The notes under the pieces: generated by a model | What the model saw: the letters and a program-made list of their open reading frames with translations, nothing else | Database searches by the model: none | What the model was told of the DNA's origin: nothing | Source of the DNA: Hydrogenophaga sp. | Lineage (GTDB): Bacteria; Pseudomonadota; Gammaproteobacteria; Burkholderiales; Burkholderiaceae_C | Direction of reading: 5' to 3' | Assembly: GCA_020723845.1 (NCBI GenBank) | Contig: DYIC01000005.1 | Location: forward strand, 30,947 to 67,565 | Length of the DNA: 36,619 nucleotides | Translations under genes and position numbers: made by a program | Shown here: positions 10,639-19,119 of the stretch, one piece after another | Layout of the letters: each line of letters begins with the position of its first letter | Numbering within the stretch: position 1 is the stretch's first letter

Positions 10639-12897
10639 TTGTCCGTGAAAGAAAAGAACCCAGTTGTCCTGACCGAAATCGAAGGGGTGGTCATCGGCCA
10701 CCGTGATGGCCACGGCTTCGTCGTGCGCGACGACGGTCAGCCTGACATTTATCTGCCGCCCAACGAGATGCGCGCGGTGCTGCACAAAGACCGCGTGCGC
10801 GTGCGCATCGTGCGCCAGGACCGCCGCGGCCGTCCCGAGGGTCGGGTGACGGAGATTCTGGCGCGCGCCGACACCCCCATCATCGGGCGGCTGTTGCACG
10901 AAGGCGGTGTCTGGCTGGTGGCGCCGGAAGACAAGCGCTATGGCCAAGATGTGCTCATCCCCAAGGGCGCAACCGGTTCGGCCCAGCCCGGGCAGGTGGT
11001 CGTGGTCGAGCTCACCGAGCCACCCGCCCTGTATGGACAGCCTGTGGGACGGGTCAAGGAAGTGCTTGGCGACATCGACGATCCGGGCATGGAAATCGAA
11101 ATCGCGGTGCGCAAGTACGGAGTGCCGCATAGGTTTTCCGAGGCCACGGTGGCCGAGGCGCGCGCCTTGCCGGATCGGGTGCGCGCCACCGACCGGCGCG
11201 GCCGTGTCGATCTGACCGACGTGCCGCTGGTCACGATCGATGGCGAGGATGCGCGCGATTTCGACGATGCGGTGTATTGCGAACCGGCGCGCGTCGGTCG
11301 CGGCAAGGGCTGGCGGCTGCTGGTGGCGATCGCCGACGTCAGCCACTATGTGCGCAACGGCTCGGCGCTGGATATCGATGCCTATGACCGAGCCACCAGC
11401 GTGTATTTCCCGCGCCGCGTCATTCCGATGCTGCCGGAGAAGCTCTCCAACGGGTTGTGCTCGCTCAACCCAGGCGTGGACCGCTTGTGCATGGTGTGTG
11501 ACATGCTCATCGATGCCAAGGGGCAGGTCCAGGCCTACCAGTTCTACCCCGCGGTGATGCACAGCCACCAGCGCTTCACGTACACCGAGGTGGCGGCCAT
11601 TCTGCAAAACACGCGGGGACCAGAGGCACAGCGGCATGCAGCCTTGGTGCCTCACCTGCTGAATCTGCACGACGTCTATCGCGCGTTGCTCGCGGCGCGG
11701 CAGGCACGGGGCGCGGTGGATTTGGAAACGGTGGAGACGCAGATCGTCTGTGACGAGGCGGGACGCATCGAGCGCATCGAGCCGCGCACGCGCAACGACG
11801 CGCATCGGCTGATCGAGGAGGCGATGCTGGCTGCCAACGTGTGCGCTGCCGAGTTCATCGCCACCCACCAGCACCCCTGCCTGTACCGCGTGCACGAGCG
11901 TCCGTCGCCGGACAAGGTGGAGATCCTGCGCGAATACCTCAAGGCGTTGGGGGTGCCCTATACCGTGCCGGATTTGCCGACCCCACGCGATTTTCAGGCC
12001 ATCTCGCAGGCCACGGCGGACCGGCCCGATGCGCCGCAGATCCACCAGATGTTGCTGCGCTCGATGCAGCAGGCCATGTACTCCCCGCACAACGTCGGGC
12101 ACTTCGGGCTCGCGTTCGAGGCGTACACGCACTTCACCAGCCCCATCCGGCGCTACCCGGACCTGTTGGTGCACCGCGTCATCAAAGCCATCTTGAAAGG
12201 CGAGCGCTACCATTTGCCCGAGTTGCCGCTACCGGGCGAAGCGCAGGCCAAGCTGGCCAAGCGGCTGGAGGAGCGCGGCGCGTCCGAGGCGATGAAACGC
12301 TCGCGCGGCCGACCGTCGAACGAGGTGCTGGGTTGGGAAGCCGCGGGGCTGCACTGCAGCGCCAACGAGCGCCGGGCCGACGAGGCCAGCCGCGACGTCG
12401 AGGCCTGGCTCAAGTGCAAGTACATGCGCGAGCGCCTGGGCGAAGAGTTCACCGGCACCGTCACCGCCGTCACCAGCTTCGGCCTGTTCGTCACGCTCGA
12501 TACTCTCTATATCGAGGGGCTGGTGCATATCACGGAACTGGGCGGTGAGTATTTCCGCTACGACGAGCGTCGCCAAGAACTGCGCGGTGAACGCACCGGT
12601 GTGCGCTACACGCTCGGCTCCAAGGTCGCGGTACAGGTCAGCCGGGTCGATCTGGATGGCCGTCGCATCGACTTTCGCCTGGTTCGAGACGACGAGATGG
12701 CGCCAGAGGCACGCACGGCGCGTGCGGCCATGGGCGGACCGGAGCGCGAGGGGGGCGAGGGCAGCGCCGAGCCGACCCACGGGCGCCGCACGCGCGCCAA
12801 GGGGCAGCAGAGCAAATCGGCGCGCGGCGGCGCCAAGCCTGCGGCACAATCGCCAGCGCCACGCCGTGCGCGACACCCGCGCAGCGGGCGTGGTTGA
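10639..12897 (+). CDS. rnr: Ribonuclease R
   Basis: RNase R is a 3'-to-5' exoribonuclease able to degrade structured RNA. The 752-residue protein starts directly with an OB-fold cold-shock domain (IEGVVIGHRDGHGFVVRDD, about residues 14-32), followed by a second one. The RNB catalytic domain has TIDGEDARDFDDAVYCE (about 198-214), with metal-binding aspartates, ALDIDAYDRATSVYFPRRVIPMLPE, and AFEAYTHFTSPIRRYPDLLVHR. An S1 domain (FTGTVTAVTSFGLFVTLD, about 611-628) and a basic tail follow. Compared with E. coli RNase R it lacks the N-terminal helix-turn-helix extension. A TTG start fits an AGGA ribosome site 7 bases upstream; the GTG two codons later is an alternative. Confidence 0.93.
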   Translation: MSVKEKNPVVLTEIEGVVIGHRDGHGFVVRDDGQPDIYLPPNEMRAVLHKDRVRVRIVRQDRRGRPEGRVTEILARADTPIIGRLLHEGGVWLVAPEDKRYGQDVLIPKGATGSAQPGQVVVVELTEPPALYGQPVGRVKEVLGDIDDPGMEIEIAVRKYGVPHRFSEATVAEARALPDRVRATDRRGRVDLTDVPLVTIDGEDARDFDDAVYCEPARVGRGKGWRLLVAIADVSHYVRNGSALDIDAYDRATSVYFPRRVIPMLPEKLSNGLCSLNPGVDRLCMVCDMLIDAKGQVQAYQFYPAVMHSHQRFTYTEVAAILQNTRGPEAQRHAALVPHLLNLHDVYRALLAARQARGAVDLETVETQIVCDEAGRIERIEPRTRNDAHRLIEEAMLAANVCAAEFIATHQHPCLYRVHERPSPDKVEILREYLKALGVPYTVPDLPTPRDFQAISQATADRPDAPQIHQMLLRSMQQAMYSPHNVGHFGLAFEAYTHFTSPIRRYPDLLVHRVIKAILKGERYHLPELPLPGEAQAKLAKRLEERGASEAMKRSRGRPSNEVLGWEAAGLHCSANERRADEASRDVEAWLKCKYMRERLGEEFTGTVTAVTSFGLFVTLDTLYIEGLVHITELGGEYFRYDERRQELRGERTGVRYTLGSKVAVQVSRVDLDGRRIDFRLVRDDEMAPEARTARAAMGGPEREGGEGSAEPTHGRRTRAKGQQSKSARGGAKPAAQSPAPRRARHPRSGRG

Positions 12898-12927
12898 GAC
12901 TGTCCCGAGTCCCTGCATTCGAGTGTC

Positions 12928-13482
12928 ATGGCCATGCGCATCGTCGTTTTCCTGCTCGATACCGTGTTTTTCTTCCTGGTGGGCGCGGCGCTGCTGCGGG
13001 GTTGGATGAATACGCGCCGACTGCGCATGACGGCCCAGCCCGGGCCATTCATCATGGCATTGACCGACTGGATCGTGCAACCCCTGCGGCGCACGCTGCC
13101 ACGCGCTTGGGCGCAGTCCACCGTGGACTGGGGCAGTTTTCTGGCGGCGGTGGTGTTGGCGCTGGCGCATGCGGGTCTGCTGCACCTGCTTTGGGGGGGA
13201 GCTCTGCCCGGGGTGCAAACCTTGGGCTTTGCGGTCACCGTCCCCGTGCTGGCACTGCAGCTGCTGCTGCGAACGGCCCTGCAGGGTTTGATGGTGTTGC
13301 TGCTGGTGTACGCGGTGTTGACGTGGGTGCAGCCGTTTTCGCCGCTCATCGGCACCCTGGGGCGGCTGCTCGATCCGTTGCTCGCCCCGGTGCGCCGGCT
13401 GCTGCCCACGATCGGCGGGGTCGATCTGTCGGTGCTGGTGCTGCTGATCCTGCTGCAGATCGGCCTGATGTTGCTGGGCTGA
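12928..13482 (+). CDS. YggT-family integral membrane protein
   Basis: This 184-residue hydrophobic protein has two YggT repeats. Each begins with membrane helices and contains the family pattern of an amphipathic loop ending in helix-breaking Pro residues: LTDWIVQPLRRTLPR (about 46-60) and LGRLLDPLLAPVRRLLPTIGGVDLSVLVLLILLQI (about 144-178). Four or five membrane helices are expected. YggT proteins are linked to ion homeostasis and to the cell-division/lipid YlmG family, but the exact function is unknown. GTGTC precedes the ATG; Met3 is a second possible start. The gene follows rnr by 30 bases and faces moeA tail to tail, with 48 bases between and no strong terminator visible. Confidence 0.85.
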   Translation: MAMRIVVFLLDTVFFFLVGAALLRGWMNTRRLRMTAQPGPFIMALTDWIVQPLRRTLPRAWAQSTVDWGSFLAAVVLALAHAGLLHLLWGGALPGVQTLGFAVTVPVLALQLLLRTALQGLMVLLLVYAVLTWVQPFSPLIGTLGRLLDPLLAPVRRLLPTIGGVDLSVLVLLILLQIGLMLLG

Positions 13483-13530
13483 TCGGGTTGCGGCGGCAAA
13501 CGTCCACTCGGGCGAGTTGCACCGCAGGCG

Positions 13531-14820
13531 TCAGAGGATCCCCTCGAACAACAACACGTCCACCTCGTCACCGACGGCGACCGTGCCCTGGTCGTGGCCC
13601 AGCACGATCAGCGCATTGGCTTCGACCATCGAGCGCAGCACGCCCGATCCCTGATTGCCCGTGGTGCGCACGTGCACGCTGCCATCGGCCGCGCGCCAGA
13701 CGATGCCCCGTTGGTATTCGGTGCGGCCGGGTTTTTTACGCATGACCTCGGCGGCGCGGGCCCGCATCGGCAGCGGTAGCGTTGCGCGTGCACCCATCAG
13801 GCGCAGCAGCGCCGGCCGCACGAAAGCCAAAAACGTCACCATCACCGCGACGGGGTTGCCGGGCAGGCCGAACAACAGCGTGGGCGGGCGATCATCGCTC
13901 TGGCGCAGCCGCCCGACCGCCATCGGTCGCCCCGGGCGCATCGCGATGCGCCAAAACACCACCTCGCCCAAGCGGCGCATCATCGCCTTGGTGTAGTCGG
14001 CCTCGCCCATGCTGACGCCGCCGCTGGTGATGACGGCGTCGGCCTGCGCGGCTGCGTGCCGAAATGCCGCTTCTAGCGCGTCGGGCGCGTCGCGCACCAC
14101 GCCCAAGTCGATCACCTCGACCCCGAGGCGGCGCAACATCGCCCCTACCGTGTAGCGGTTGCTGTCGTAGATGCTCCCCTCGCGCAGCGGCTCACCCAGC
14201 GACAGGATTTCGTCACCGGTCGAAAAATAGGCCACCCGCACCCGCCGCCACACCGGCACCTGCGCGATACCCAGGCTGGCGATGAGCCCCACCGCAGCGG
14301 GTCCGAGCCGCTCACCCGCGCGCAACGCCGGCCTACCCGCCGCCAAGTCCTCACCGCGCAGGCGCCGGTGTTCTCCGGGCCGAACCGCGCCGGCGGGCAC
14401 CACGACGCTCCCGTCGGGTCGCACGCGGGCGAACTCGACCGGCACGACGGTATCCAGCCCCTCGGGCATCACCGCCCCGGTCATGATGCGCACGCAGGCA
14501 TCGTCGGGCACGGGTTGCGTCCAGCGCGGACCGCCCGCGACCACCGTCCCCAAAACGCGCAGCGCGGTGTCGCGGTCGGATGACAGCGCCGCACCGCGGA
14601 CCGCAAAGCCGTCCATGGCCGCGTTGTCGTGCGGCGGCACGTCGATGGGCGAGAGGATATCTCGCGCCAGCACGCGATCCAGCGCGTCGACCACGGCGAC
14701 GGTTTCGAGCTCCGCCACCGGCTCGACCATGCGGTGTAGAAAATCGACGACGAGGGGGGCGGGCAGGGCGGCCGGGTCGTAGCCCTGCAGCTCGGCAGCA
14801 ATCTGTTCCAGGCTTTTCAT
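13531..14820 (-). CDS. moeA: Molybdopterin molybdenumtransferase MoeA
   Basis: MoeA inserts molybdate into adenylated molybdopterin to complete the molybdenum cofactor. The 429-residue product has family motifs SPIDVPPHDNAAMDGFAVR (about residues 57-75), MTGAVMPEGLDTVVPVE, GSIYDSNRYTVGAML, the MPT-binding TSGGVSMGEADYTK (about 265-278), and LLFGLPGNPVAVMVTF. The C-terminal beta-barrel domain ends with GDEVDVLLFE. I chose the ATG that gives MKSLEQIAAELQGYD. A GTG 15 codons upstream overlaps the mobA stop (GTGA) and would extend the protein; neither start has a good ribosome site. The order moaA-mobA-moeA on one strand indicates an operon. Confidence 0.94.
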   Translation of the reverse strand: MKSLEQIAAELQGYDPAALPAPLVVDFLHRMVEPVAELETVAVVDALDRVLARDILSPIDVPPHDNAAMDGFAVRGAALSSDRDTALRVLGTVVAGGPRWTQPVPDDACVRIMTGAVMPEGLDTVVPVEFARVRPDGSVVVPAGAVRPGEHRRLRGEDLAAGRPALRAGERLGPAAVGLIASLGIAQVPVWRRVRVAYFSTGDEILSLGEPLREGSIYDSNRYTVGAMLRRLGVEVIDLGVVRDAPDALEAAFRHAAAQADAVITSGGVSMGEADYTKAMMRRLGEVVFWRIAMRPGRPMAVGRLRQSDDRPPTLLFGLPGNPVAVMVTFLAFVRPALLRLMGARATLPLPMRARAAEVMRKKPGRTEYQRGIVWRAADGSVHVRTTGNQGSGVLRSMVEANALIVLGHDQGTVAVGDEVDVLLFEGIL

Positions 14821-14861
14821 GGGAGAAGCAGTGGGATCGTGGCGACGCGCCCGGCGGCGCG

Positions 14862-15530
14862 TCACGGGTGTTGTGCAGGGGTGGCCGTGGTCTCCAGCGC
14901 GTGCAAATCGGCCAGCGTGTTGACATTGGCAAAGGCGAGGGGGTCGTCATTCGGTCGGTCGAACGCCACCGGCACGCAGCGGTGGCGTGCCGTCCAGGCG
15001 TCGATCTTGCGTCCCCCTTCGCTCAGAAAGCGGTCCAAATCTTCCAGCAAGTGGGTGCCCAGCAACAAAAAGACGGGTTGCGTGCGTACCCGCCCGTCAG
15101 CCTCTGGGCCAGCGGCCATGGCCAAGTCGGCCTGGTGTTCGATCAGGGTCTGGCACATCCGGTCGGCCAGGTCGAGCGGAAAGCGCGGCGCGTCGCACGG
15201 CACGGTCAGCACGAATGGCGTTTGCGCATGGGTGAGCGCGGTCAGCATTCCCGCCAGCGGCCCGGCAAAGCCGCCAACGGTGTCGGGCCAGACGGGAACG
15301 CCGAACCCCTCGTACGCCCCCAGATGGCGGTTGGCGTTGATCATGACGTCGCCGATCCAGTCGCCGCGCTGCTGGCGCAGGCGCAGCAGTGCGTTCAGGG
15401 CCAGCGGCACGCCGCGGTAGGTTTGCAGCCCCTTGTCGATGCCGCCCATGCGGCTGCCCTGACCGCCTGCCAGCACAACGCCGGTGACGCTGCCCGGTAC
15501 AGGTGATTCCCCCGCGGTCATGCGCTTCAT
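14862..15530 (-). CDS. mobA: Molybdenum cofactor guanylyltransferase MobA
   Basis: MobA links GMP from GTP to the molybdenum cofactor, making the dinucleotide form used by DMSO-reductase-family enzymes. The 222-residue protein has the nucleotidyltransferase P-loop-like motif [19 protein letters not shown] (about residues 18-36), INANRH near 64-69, and the metal-binding VPCDAPRFP near 110-118. It closes with the usual [10 protein letters not shown]. The ATG overlaps the moaA stop as ATGA, so translation is probably coupled; Met4 is an alternative. MobA presence suggests that the host has molybdopterin guanine dinucleotide enzymes such as nitrate reductase or formate dehydrogenase, none in this window. 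Confidence 0.93.
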   Translation of the reverse strand: MKRMTAGESPVPGSVTGVVLAGGQGSRMGGIDKGLQTYRGVPLALNALLRLRQQRGDWIGDVMINANRHLGAYEGFGVPVWPDTVGGFAGPLAGMLTALTHAQTPFVLTVPCDAPRFPLDLADRMCQTLIEHQADLAMAAGPEADGRVRTQPVFLLLGTHLLEDLDRFLSEGGRKIDAWTARHRCVPVAFDRPNDDPLAFANVNTLADLHALETTATPAQHP

Positions 15531-16663
15531 CCCCCGATGTAGCTCATTTCGATGCGGCGTGCAGCGCTGCGCTGTTCCGCCGGCAGCAGGGCGCGCAGTT
15601 CGGAGTAACGGTCGTTGCGTCCCTGCCAGATGGCGGCCAGCGACGACGCGATGTCTTCGTCGCTGGCCCCACCGCGCAGCAGGCTGCGCAAGTCATAGCC
15701 GCGGTCAGCGAACAGGCACAGATAGACCTTGCCCTCGGTCGACAGACGGATGCGGTTGCAGTCGCGGCAAAAAGCCTGTGTGACGCTGCTGATGAGGCCG
15801 ATTTCGCCCAATTGGGGATCGTGCCGCCCATCGGGTCCGGCATAGCCCCAGCGTTGGGCGGTCTCGCCCGGCGCGCTCGGCTCCAGCGGCACCAGGGCAA
15901 ACTCGCGCTGCAGCCGTGCCAGCACGTCGGCACTAGGCAGCACTTCATCCATGCGCCAGCCATTGGTGGCGCCCACGTCCATGTACTCGATGAAGCGCAG
16001 CACGATACCACTGCCGCGAAAATGCCGCGCCATGGGGGTGATCTGGTCGTCGTTCGTGCCGCGCTTGACGACCATGTTGACCTTGATCGGCCCCAGCCCA
16101 ACCGCCTGCGCGGCGGCGATGCCATCGAGTACCTCGCCCACGGGAAAATCGACGTCGTTCATGCGGCGAAAGACGGCGTCGTCCAGTCCGTCGAGGCTGA
16201 CCGTGACGCGCTGCAGCCCGGCGTCGCGCAGCGCCCGCGCCTTGCGGCGCAGCAGGCTGCCATTGGTGGTCAGTGTCAGGTCCAGCGGCTCGCCCTCGGG
16301 CGTGCGCAGGGCAGCCAACTGCTCGATCAGGATCTCCAAGTTTTTCCGCAACAGCGGCTCGCCCCCGGTCAGGCGCAGCTTGCGCACGCCGTGCGCCACG
16401 AACAGCCGTGCCAGCCGCGTGATTTCCTCGAACGTCAGCAGCGCCGCGTGTGGCAGATAAGGGTAGTCCTTGGTGAAGACATCCTTGGGCATGCAGTAGC
16501 TGCAGCGAAAGTTGCAGCGATCCGTCACGCTGATGCGCAGATCCCGCAGCGGGCGACCCAGTCGGTCCGCGACATGGCCACGTGGCACGATGGGTACAGT
16601 GGGGCGCGGTGCGCTCAGCGCTGCGATGCGCTGATCGACCAAGGGAATGACACGCTCGGACAT
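15527..16663 (-). CDS. moaA: GTP 3',8-cyclase MoaA
   Basis: MoaA is the radical-SAM enzyme that turns GTP to 3',8-cyclo-GTP, the first step of molybdenum cofactor synthesis. The 378-residue product has the N-terminal cluster motif [18 protein letters not shown] (about residues 48-65), [13 protein letters not shown] (SAM-binding), and the second cluster with [21 protein letters not shown] near the C-terminus. It ends with the conserved Gly-Gly tail (SYIGG) needed for activity. The ATG giving [13 protein letters not shown] fits; a start 12 codons upstream is possible. It leads the moaA-mobA-moeA operon and is divergent from the thioredoxin-like gene across 98 bases. No molybdenum-cofactor riboswitch could be made out in that gap. 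Confidence 0.95.
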   Translation of the reverse strand: MSERVIPLVDQRIAALSAPRPTVPIVPRGHVADRLGRPLRDLRISVTDRCNFRCSYCMPKDVFTKDYPYLPHAALLTFEEITRLARLFVAHGVRKLRLTGGEPLLRKNLEILIEQLAALRTPEGEPLDLTLTTNGSLLRRKARALRDAGLQRVTVSLDGLDDAVFRRMNDVDFPVGEVLDGIAAAQAVGLGPIKVNMVVKRGTNDDQITPMARHFRGSGIVLRFIEYMDVGATNGWRMDEVLPSADVLARLQREFALVPLEPSAPGETAQRWGYAGPDGRHDPQLGEIGLISSVTQAFCRDCNRIRLSTEGKVYLCLFADRGYDLRSLLRGGASDEDIASSLAAIWQGRNDRYSELRALLPAEQRSAARRIEMSYIGG

Positions 16664-16761
16664 GTGCGCTAGATTAGCAGCATTGCGGTGAATGTCCACC
16701 GAGACTTACCCGGATCCCGCGCACGCCGCGCGGATGCTGTCACAGGAAAAGGGGTTGTGTG

Positions 16762-17304
16762 ATGTGGCGACGCAGACACTGGTTGGTACACATGGCAGGG
16801 AGCGTACTGGCAGGCTGGAGTGGCCAGCGGGCCTGGGCCCAACCGGCCGATGTGGCGGCCGCCGAGGCGCGTGCGCCTGCCCTGCCAGCACTGGGCGCGC
16901 CATGGCGCGTGCCCCCGATGGAGCGCCTCGACGGCACGCGGTTCGAGCCCGCCGACGCCGAAGGGCGCGTGCTGGTGCTGTACTGGTGGGCCAGCACCTG
17001 TCCGTTTTGTGCGGTGACGACGCCGCACATCGAGCGCTTCTGGCGCACTCACGCCACACAGCCCGGCTGGCTGTTGCTGGGCTTGTCCATCGACCGCACG
17101 GCCGACGCCGCGCGGCGCTACCTGCAACAGCGCGGCTACACCTTTCCGAGCGCCTGGGTGACGCCGGAGGTACAGCGTGCCATGCCCAAGCCCAAGGGGC
17201 TGCCCATCACGCTGGTGCGTGGGCGTGACGGCCGCATCGTCATGGCCGAGCGTGGACAGCTCTTCCCCGAGGATGTGGAGGGCATCGCGCGCTTTTTGAC
17301 CTGA
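16762..17304 (+). CDS. TlpA-like secreted thioredoxin
   Basis: This 180-residue protein has an Arg-rich N-terminal signal peptide (MWRRRHWLVH..., cleavage near AWA/Q at residue 26) and a TlpA/AhpC-type thioredoxin fold. The active site is WWASTCPFCAVTTPHIE, with Cys80 and Cys83 (CPFC). The cis-proline segment is GLPITLV. Such proteins reduce or isomerise periplasmic thiols, for example in cytochrome c maturation, but no specific partner is visible. The ATG was chosen because AGGAAAAGGGG lies about 7-18 bases upstream; a GTG one codon earlier is an alternative. It lies between moaA (divergent) and ppa. Confidence 0.85.
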   Translation: MWRRRHWLVHMAGSVLAGWSGQRAWAQPADVAAAEARAPALPALGAPWRVPPMERLDGTRFEPADAEGRVLVLYWWASTCPFCAVTTPHIERFWRTHATQPGWLLLGLSIDRTADAARRYLQQRGYTFPSAWVTPEVQRAMPKPKGLPITLVRGRDGRIVMAERGQLFPEDVEGIARFLT

Positions 17305-17326
17305 TGGGGCGTCAGTTTGGTGCCAG

Positions 17327-17332
17327 TAAAAT
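17327..17332 (+). promoter_or_regulatory. possible -10 box of ppa
   Basis: TAAAAT lies 45 bases upstream of the ppa ATG in an AT-rich pocket between two genes. It differs from TATAAT in one base. No clear -35 box at normal spacing was found. Confidence 0.35.
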
Positions 17333-17377
17333 AAACCACAATCGCCAGTCGTTCTGCTATCTACCCCTTCGCTTGTC

Positions 17378-17914
17378 ATGGCTTTCAATCAAGTTACCCC
17401 AGGCAACAAAGTCCCCGACGCCTTCAACGTCATCATCGAAATCTCGATGCATGGCGAGCCGATCAAGTACGAAGTCGATAAGGCCTCGGGCGCGATCTTC
17501 GTCGATCGCTTCATGAACACCGCGATGCACTACCCGGCCAATTATGGGTACGTGCCCCAAACCATCGCCGGCGATGGCGACCCGGTGGACGTGCTCGTGT
17601 TGACGCCTGTGCCGCTGCCGCCGGGCGTGGTGGTGCCGTGTCGGGCGCTGGGCATCCTGAAGATGGAGGACGAGGGTGGCGTGGACGGCAAGGTATTGGC
17701 CGTGCCGACAGACAAAATCTTGCCCCTGTACTCGAACCTGCAATCGGTCGAGGATCTCCACCCCTTGCAGCGCAAGACCATCGAGCACTTCTTTGAGCAC
17801 TACAAAGATCTCGACCCTGGCAAATGGGTCAAAGTGCTGGGTTGGGGTACGGTCGAAGAAGCCCGGCAGGAGATTTTGGCGGGCGTCGAGGCCTACCGCG
17901 CGCAGTCTGCCTGA
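17378..17914 (+). CDS. ppa: Inorganic pyrophosphatase (family I)
   Basis: Family I soluble pyrophosphatase hydrolyses the pyrophosphate released by biosynthetic reactions, in the cytoplasm. The 178-residue protein has the usual order: IIEISMHGEPIKYEVDKASG (about 18-37), VDRFMNTAMHYPANYGYVPQT (about 42-62), and the metal-binding signature DGDPVDVLVLTP (about 66-77). DKILPLYSNLQSVEDLHP and HFFEHYKDLDPGKWVKVLGW close the fold. Length matches the hexameric bacterial enzyme. Its last 22 bases overlap the 3' end of the convergent FemAB-like gene, leaving no room for a terminator between the two. Confidence 0.96.
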   Translation: MAFNQVTPGNKVPDAFNVIIEISMHGEPIKYEVDKASGAIFVDRFMNTAMHYPANYGYVPQTIAGDGDPVDVLVLTPVPLPPGVVVPCRALGILKMEDEGGVDGKVLAVPTDKILPLYSNLQSVEDLHPLQRKTIEHFFEHYKDLDPGKWVKVLGWGTVEEARQEILAGVEAYRAQSA

Positions 17915-19119
17915 CGGTAGGGTGCGTGCGCTTGCAAGGCCGCCTGATAGGCGGCCGTTGCCGAGCGCTCCCGGGCCAAGTAGTTATCTACGGCGTGCGC
18001 AAACGCCGGATGAGCCAGCCAGTGGCGGCTGTGCACCGTCGTGGGCAGCAGGCCTCGGGCCATTTTGTGCTCGCCTTGCGCGCCACCTTCGAAGCGCGCC
18101 ACCCCGTGGTGGATGCACCACTGCAGCGGCTGGTAGTAGCACAGCTCGAAGTGCAGACAGTCCACGCGCGCCAACGCGCCCCAGTAGCGCCCAAAGGCCG
18201 CCCGTGGTTGCGGAGTGGCGTCACCAAGCGCGACCAGGCTGGCGGCCATGGGCTGGTCAGCCCCATCACGCGCGATGAACATCAGCCAGTGATCCGGCAG
18301 CGCCCTGGCGACCGATTGGAAGAAGGCGGCGTTCAGGTAGGGCGGGTTGCCATGCTCCCAATAGGTCTGCGCATAGCAGCGAAAGAAAAAGTCCCAGTCG
18401 GCGGGTGAAATGGCGTCGCCTCGCCGCGCCTCGATCGTCACCCCGGCGTCGGCGACCTTGCGGCGCTCCTGACGGATTTTTTTACGCTTGTCGTGGCTCA
18501 AGCTGGCCAGAAAGTCGTCCCAATCCGTAAACGGTCCGCCACGCTCGGGATGCTGGTTGTGCCAGTGGAATTGCACCGTCTCGCGCGCCATCAGGCCGTG
18601 GGCATCGGCGGCGTGACTGTCGTCGGGTGTGCCCAGCAGCACGTGCAGGGAAGACCAGCCGCTGGCGTGCGCGTGCGCCAACAGCGCTTGCACGAGGGCC
18701 GCACGCGCCGCCGCATCGCGCGCCAGCAGGCGCGGCCCCGCCACGGGGGTGAATGGGACGGCGACCACGCCCTTGGGGTAGTAGGCGATCCCGTGCCGGT
18801 GGTGCGCGTCGGCCCAAGCCCAGTCGAACACGTACTCGCCGTAGGAGTGGGCCTTGGCATACGCGGGTGCGGCGGCCACCAAGCGGCCATCGTCGCGCGA
18901 CCACAACGTGACCCAGTGCGGTGCCCAGCCGGTGGCGGCCGTGGCGCAGCCCGTCTCGTGCAGCGCGCACAGGTATTCGTGACGCATGAACGGGCCGCAA
19001 GCCTTGCCACCGGGCTGCGCCCATAGCAGCGCGTTCCAAGTGGGCGCGTCGATCTCGCGCGGGTCGCGCACGATGCGGGTGAGATAATCGAACCCCTTGT
19101 CGCAGGTTGAGGCATCCAT
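17893..19119 (-). CDS. FemAB/GNAT-like N-acyltransferase family protein (DUF482 type)
   Basis: This 408-residue protein resembles the FemAB_like (DUF482) family within the GNAT fold, found widely in proteobacteria but poorly characterised. Recognisable segments are GPFMRHEYLCALHETGCA, WAWADAHHRHGIAYYPKGVVAVPFTPV, SLSHDKRKKIRQERRKVADAGV (family hallmark near the middle), FFFRCYAQTYWEHGNPPYLN, and FGRYWGALARVDCLHFELCYYQPLQWCIHHGVARFEGGAQGEHK. Acyl transfer to an amine is expected, but the substrate is unknown. The ATG used overlaps the nadE ATG on the other strand; no ribosome site is obvious, and the true start may be an internal one, since the family core begins near IVRDPREIDAPTWNALL. It overlaps ppa by 22 bases at its 3' end. 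Confidence 0.8.
   Translation of the reverse strand: MDASTCDKGFDYLTRIVRDPREIDAPTWNALLWAQPGGKACGPFMRHEYLCALHETGCATAATGWAPHWVTLWSRDDGRLVAAAPAYAKAHSYGEYVFDWAWADAHHRHGIAYYPKGVVAVPFTPVAGPRLLARDAAARAALVQALLAHAHASGWSSLHVLLGTPDDSHAADAHGLMARETVQFHWHNQHPERGGPFTDWDDFLASLSHDKRKKIRQERRKVADAGVTIEARRGDAISPADWDFFFRCYAQTYWEHGNPPYLNAAFFQSVARALPDHWLMFIARDGADQPMAASLVALGDATPQPRAAFGRYWGALARVDCLHFELCYYQPLQWCIHHGVARFEGGAQGEHKMARGLLPTTVHSRHWLAHPAFAHAVDNYLARERSATAAYQAALQAHAPYRQADCAR

Noticed and set aside
16664-16761. Possible molybdenum-cofactor riboswitch in front of moaA
   Set aside because: The 98-base gap is too short and shows no clear multi-stem structure by eye.
16692-17228. A plus-strand frame beginning at 16692 as an alternative to the thioredoxin gene
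   Set aside because: It runs out of frame with the CPFC thioredoxin and its translation is Arg/Ala/Gly low complexity without a domain.
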